From positions 1-25,881 of the forward strand of contig CANOBT010000079.1 of assembly GCA_947564305.1 (NCBI GenBank): a DNA stretch of 25,881 nt, read 5' to 3'. Under the pieces are notes generated by a model. It did no database searches, had not been told where the DNA came from, and saw nothing but the letters and a program-made list of their open reading frames with translations. The DNA is from an uncultured Lachnospiraceae bacterium (GTDB taxonomy: Bacteria > Bacillota_A > Clostridia > Lachnospirales > Lachnospiraceae). Positions within the stretch are counted from its first letter, which is position 1. Each line of letters opens with the position of its first letter. The translations under genes were made by a program, and so were the position numbers. Shown here one piece after another: positions 22,768 through 25,881 of the stretch.

Positions 22768-23844
22768 TTATTCCCTCCGAACTTTCATATCTTCCATATA
22801 TCTGTTTTTCCCCTTCATATTTAAATCACAACCTTTTTCATGAAGAACATGCGAAGCGCCACATTCTATATACATTTCATTTTCATAACGAAATACTTCA
22901 CCCTTTTTAATTTGAAAACAAGTATCAATCGCTTCCCCCAGAACATATTCCCGAATCATTGCCTCTACATCCCGGTAACCAAAATGTGCCCTCATTGGCG
23001 TGGTCCCTGAAAAACGTACATTCAGTTCAAAACACACTGGCTCACCATTCCCATTCAAGCGCATCTGCACATTTAAAGGACCTTTCGGCAAAAACGCCTT
23101 ACAGATTTTAACTGCTTCCTGATATATTTTCTCATGTTCCACTACCTCTGCCCATACAGTGGAGCCATTTTTTACTTTCCGCCGCATAATAATGATATCC
23201 TGCAATATCCCATTTCTATTACAATAACACCCAACAGTATATTCCTGCTCACTGTTCCCCACACATTCCTCCAAAACATACGCCTCCTTGCCTCTTATTT
23301 CCGCAAGGTCTTCTAACGAATTCAGAAGATATACTCCCATGGAACTTTTCCCGACACAAGGTTTGGCAATCAATGGAAACCCAACCTCATCAATCAGTTT
23401 TTCTACCTCTTTGTCATTCTCTAACCTGCAATAGCGCGGATAGTTACAGCCATTTGCTTTTAACCACTCACATGTCTGAAACTTATCCTGCCCTATCATC
23501 AGCTTATTATAATCAGATGCAATAAAGACACTGTTCGTGCATTCCCTAAATTTCTGAATCTGTTCCTCAATGGCACAAATATTTTCTTCCACTCCGGTCA
23601 ATACAATATCTACTTTTTCACGGTTACACAATTCTATTAGCCAATCCAAAAACACTTCATCATTGGCATACGGAGATATATAAGCCTTATCACACATATA
23701 AAGCCCTGTTGATTCCGACGATATGCATGCTCCTATCAGTTCTATATCTAATTGGGAATTTTTAAGCGCTTTTACGATACCCTGGCTGACATTTCCTCCC
23801 GCCCCAAGCACTAATACTTTAATTTTCCTTTTCTGACTCTCCAT
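22768..23844 (-). CDS. ATP-grasp ligase, carbamoyl-phosphate-synthase-like
   Basis: ATP-grasp enzyme of 358 aa. A pre-ATP-grasp Rossmann part (V-L-V-L-G-A-G-G-N-V-S-Q-G, about 10-22) leads to the nucleotide-binding K-P-C-V-G-K-S-S-M-G (161-170) and the metal-binding F-E-L-N-V-R-F-S-G (272-280). Such proteins are often called carbamoyl phosphate synthase-like, yet at this length they are single-domain ligases joining a carboxylate to an amine. In polysaccharide loci they are thought to attach amino acids or similar acids to sugars, which is an inference here too. The aminotransferase stop lies 18 bases upstream and AAGGA precedes the ATG. Confidence 0.85.
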   Translation of the reverse strand: MESQKRKIKVLVLGAGGNVSQGIVKALKNSQLDIELIGACISSESTGLYMCDKAYISPYANDEVFLDWLIELCNREKVDIVLTGVEENICAIEEQIQKFRECTNSVFIASDYNKLMIGQDKFQTCEWLKANGCNYPRYCRLENDKEVEKLIDEVGFPLIAKPCVGKSSMGVYLLNSLEDLAEIRGKEAYVLEECVGNSEQEYTVGCYCNRNGILQDIIIMRRKVKNGSTVWAEVVEHEKIYQEAVKICKAFLPKGPLNVQMRLNGNGEPVCFELNVRFSGTTPMRAHFGYRDVEAMIREYVLGEAIDTCFQIKKGEVFRYENEMYIECGASHVLHEKGCDLNMKGKNRYMEDMKVRRE

Positions 23845-23862
23845 AATCCCATATTCCTTCCA

Positions 23863-24990
23863 TTATCTAAAAAATTCCATAATCTTCCCCACAATATAAC
23901 CCTGTTCTTCTTCTGACAAGTTATAGTACATCGGCAAACGTACCAACCGCTCACTTTCGCGTGTCGTATAGCGGTCTTCACCATGAAATCTGCCAAACCG
24001 GCAACCTGCAGGAGAACTGTGCAGAGGAATGTAATGGAACACCACGCCAATTGCGTTCTTTTTCAGATGGTCAATAAATGCCGTCCTTTCTTGCAAATCT
24101 TTCACCTTAATATAAAACATATGCGCATTATGCACACATTCCTGCGGTATCACAGGAAGCTGTATCCTCCCACTCTCTTCCAAGGGTTTCAGGGCTTGTT
24201 GATAAAAGTTCCAGGCGGCCAGCCTGTTTTCATTAATCTCCTCTGCTTTTTCCAGCTGTGCCCATAAATATGCCGCGTTCAGTTCACTGGGAAGATACGA
24301 AGAACCGGCATCGACCCATGTATATTTATCTATCTGCCCCCGGAAAAATTTACTGCGGTTCGTACCTTTTTCACGGATAATCTCTGCTTCCTCCGCCTTA
24401 GCGCCATCCTTGATAAGTAAGGCTCCCCCTTCCCCCATAGAATAGTTTTTCGTCTCATGAAAACTGTAACAGCCAAAATCTCCAATTGTTCCCAATGCCT
24501 GTCCTTTATAGGTGCTCATAACGCCTTGTGCCGCGTCTTCAATAACCATCAGGCGATAACGATTGGCAATATCCATTATCGTATCCATCTCACAGGCAAC
24601 TCCGGCATAATGAACCGGGACGATGGCCCTCGTTCTCTCTGTAATGGCAGCTTCAATCAATGTCTCATCTATATTCATGGTATCAGGACGAATATCAACA
24701 AATACCGGAACTGCGCCACGCAAAACAAAAGCATCTGCTGTAGAAACAAACGTATAAGAAGGCATGATTACCTCGTCCCCAGGTTGGATATGGCTCAGCA
24801 GAGCTGCCATCTCTGTTGCATGGGTGCAGGATGTCGTAAGCAGCACTTTTGCCGCCCCCATCCTCTCCTCCAACCACTGAGAGCATCTTAAGGTAAACTG
24901 CCCATCCCCGCAGATTTTGTGTGACTGAACCGCCTCTTTTATATAGTTAATTTCCGTTCCCACCACCGGGGGTACATTAAAATAAATCAT
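23863..24990 (-). CDS. rffA: WecE/RffA-type dTDP-4-keto-6-deoxyhexose aminotransferase
   Basis: PLP enzyme of 375 aa in the DegT/DnrJ/EryC1/StrS family. It carries T-S-C-T-H-A-T-E (53-60), E-D-A-A-Q-G (151-156), and the Schiff-base Lys in S-F-H-E-T-K-N-Y (Lys 181) ahead of G-E-G-G. The F-H-E-T-K-N form and the C-T-H-A-T-E phosphate loop are hallmarks of the WecE/RffA branch, which makes dTDP-4-amino-4,6-dideoxy-D-galactose; this differs from the PglE-type paralogue elsewhere in the window (F-N-G-N-K). The ATG at 24990 overlaps the YfhO-like stop as ATGA with GGAGAG just upstream; an ATG at 25032 is unlikely. No dTDP-glucose synthase or dehydratase is present, so those must be supplied from elsewhere. 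Confidence 0.92.
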   Translation of the reverse strand: MIYFNVPPVVGTEINYIKEAVQSHKICGDGQFTLRCSQWLEERMGAAKVLLTTSCTHATEMAALLSHIQPGDEVIMPSYTFVSTADAFVLRGAVPVFVDIRPDTMNIDETLIEAAITERTRAIVPVHYAGVACEMDTIMDIANRYRLMVIEDAAQGVMSTYKGQALGTIGDFGCYSFHETKNYSMGEGGALLIKDGAKAEEAEIIREKGTNRSKFFRGQIDKYTWVDAGSSYLPSELNAAYLWAQLEKAEEINENRLAAWNFYQQALKPLEESGRIQLPVIPQECVHNAHMFYIKVKDLQERTAFIDHLKKNAIGVVFHYIPLHSSPAGCRFGRFHGEDRYTTRESERLVRLPMYYNLSEEEQGYIVGKIMEFFR

Positions 24991-25881
24991 CTTTGCTCTC
25001 CTTCTTCCTTTTTCTTGCCTCTTCTGTTCCACGCCACAAAAATTACCCCAGAAATCAAGGAAATCAAAAGGGAAATTTTTATATATGGCGGCGTATACTT
25101 CATAACCAGCTCATATTCACCTTCTTTCACATCTATTCCAATAAAACAATTCAATACCTGTCTATAATCGGTCTTTTTCCCATTTAAATAAATGCTCCAT
25201 CCTTTATCATAGGGAACAGAAAGCCACAATACCCCCTCTTTTGCCGCAGATAATTTTCCTGTCAATGTACTTCCTTTTACATCTGTCTGCTGCAGTGAAT
25301 TTTCTTGCAGTTCATCCATCATTGCAGTGAATAAGGGAATATTCACAGTATACGCCTCAAAACCATGTCTTTTGGTACAATCTTTCGCATCATCGATGGA
25401 TACTGTAATTTTCTGTCCGCTTTCATATTCACCCAGATATATAACGTTTTTATAGAACCTTGAGAAATACGGCTGCTTAAATTCTCCATTTACATATACA
25501 GAACTATCCTCATGTCCAGCTTTCCAATAACAATATAATGGCCCATCAGAAACAACGGTTATATCCCATACTCTCTTTCCATCCTCAAATCTCTCATTAT
25601 ACTTCTGTTTTTCTAAAATCTGTCCTGATAATTCATCCCCAGTTATCATTCTGAGTAATTTTTGCTGATTTGTAAAAACATTATTGTCATCGCTCCATTC
25701 AAAATCAGAAACTCCCTTATCAATGACAGTTCCGAAAGATAAGGCCTTTTTATTCTCATAAACTGCAATTCCATCCGGCAGATTGTTGTCATTCCGCTTC
25801 TGATACGCGGATGGAGCCTCATCTGTCAACACATTCACCCTGCCTGCAAACTGCTTCGTGAAGAAATGTATCATAATCCCC
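24987..25881 (-). CDS. YfhO-type GT-C membrane protein, C-terminal part only
   Basis: The frame is open to the window edge, so the N-terminal membrane half is missing; about 295 residues are visible after the first internal Met and reading continues upstream of it. The visible part is an extracytoplasmic domain with two beta-rich halves ending in V-P-Y-D-K-G-W-S-I-Y-L-N-G and Y-T-P-P-Y-I-K, then a last membrane helix (I-S-L-L-I-S-L-I-S-G-V-I-F-V-A-W) and a basic tail. This end is characteristic of YfhO, a polyprenyl-phosphate-sugar-dependent transferase that glycosylates wall teichoic or lipoteichoic acid outside the membrane. It could be the acceptor-side enzyme of the lipid-linked sugar made by the downstream genes. 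Confidence 0.85.
   Translation of the reverse strand, partial: GIMIHFFTKQFAGRVNVLTDEAPSAYQKRNDNNLPDGIAVYENKKALSFGTVIDKGVSDFEWSDDNNVFTNQQKLLRMITGDELSGQILEKQKYNERFEDGKRVWDITVVSDGPLYCYWKAGHEDSSVYVNGEFKQPYFSRFYKNVIYLGEYESGQKITVSIDDAKDCTKRHGFEAYTVNIPLFTAMMDELQENSLQQTDVKGSTLTGKLSAAKEGVLWLSVPYDKGWSIYLNGKKTDYRQVLNCFIGIDVKEGEYELVMKYTPPYIKISLLISLISGVIFVAWNRRGKKKEEGEQR

Noticed and set aside
22768..23844. Reading the ATP-grasp gene as carbamoyl phosphate synthase large subunit
   Set aside because: The protein is 358 residues with a single ATP-grasp unit, far shorter than CarB, and sits among sugar genes.

Overview
The window looks like part of a surface-polysaccharide locus of a low-to-medium GC Firmicute, most likely a gut-type Clostridium or Lachnospiraceae relative. 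This is inferred from strong AGGAGG-type ribosome binding sites, dense same-strand gene packing with repeated 4-base ATGA overlaps, and protein types common in clostridial glycan loci (PglC-like phosphoglycosyl transferase, YfhO, paired small EamA proteins, AAA-ATPase-like/PDDEXK protein). No rRNA, tRNA, CRISPR array or intact insertion sequence is visible.

Almost everything is transcribed right to left (minus strand). Region A (25881-18809) starts with the C-terminal part of a YfhO-type membrane protein. It continues with a WecE/RffA-type sugar aminotransferase, an ATP-grasp enzyme, an NAD-dependent epimerase/dehydratase, a GtrB/ArnC-type polyprenyl-phosphate glycosyltransferase, a left-handed beta-helix acyltransferase, a metallophosphoesterase and two adjacent 4-TM EamA half-transporters. 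I read this as synthesis of an acylated amino-deoxysugar, its attachment to polyprenyl phosphate, and its flipping across the membrane. Region B (18808-12379) is conspicuously AT-rich. It holds a GT-C-like membrane protein, an acyltransferase-3 protein and three family-2 glycosyltransferases. Region C (12382-8402) is a pair of tandem O-antigen ligase/polymerase-family paralogues, each with an extracytoplasmic domain near the N terminus.

Region D (8385-5318) plus region F (2118-81) form a bacillosamine-type initiation pathway: membrane-anchored 4,6-dehydratase (PglF/CapD type), PglE-type aminotransferase, two tandem NeuD/PglD-type acyltransferases, and the PglC-type transferase that loads the first sugar phosphate onto the lipid carrier. 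The four steps are those of UDP-N,N'-diacetylbacillosamine assembly, but they are split.

Region E (about 5317-2122) sits inside that pathway. It has a small minus-strand ORF of 58 codons with an excellent promoter, a decayed fragment of an AAA-ATPase-like gene, two paralogous XRE regulators on the plus strand that share an upstream TTCGC motif and end in a hairpin terminator, and an intact AAA-ATPase-like/PDDEXK protein on the minus strand. This is the part least explained by polysaccharide chemistry and the best candidate for an acquired accessory module.

No Wzx-type flippase, Wzz regulator or ABC exporter lies in the window, so export of the main repeat unit must be encoded elsewhere. All functions are read from sequence motifs by eye; no searches were run.
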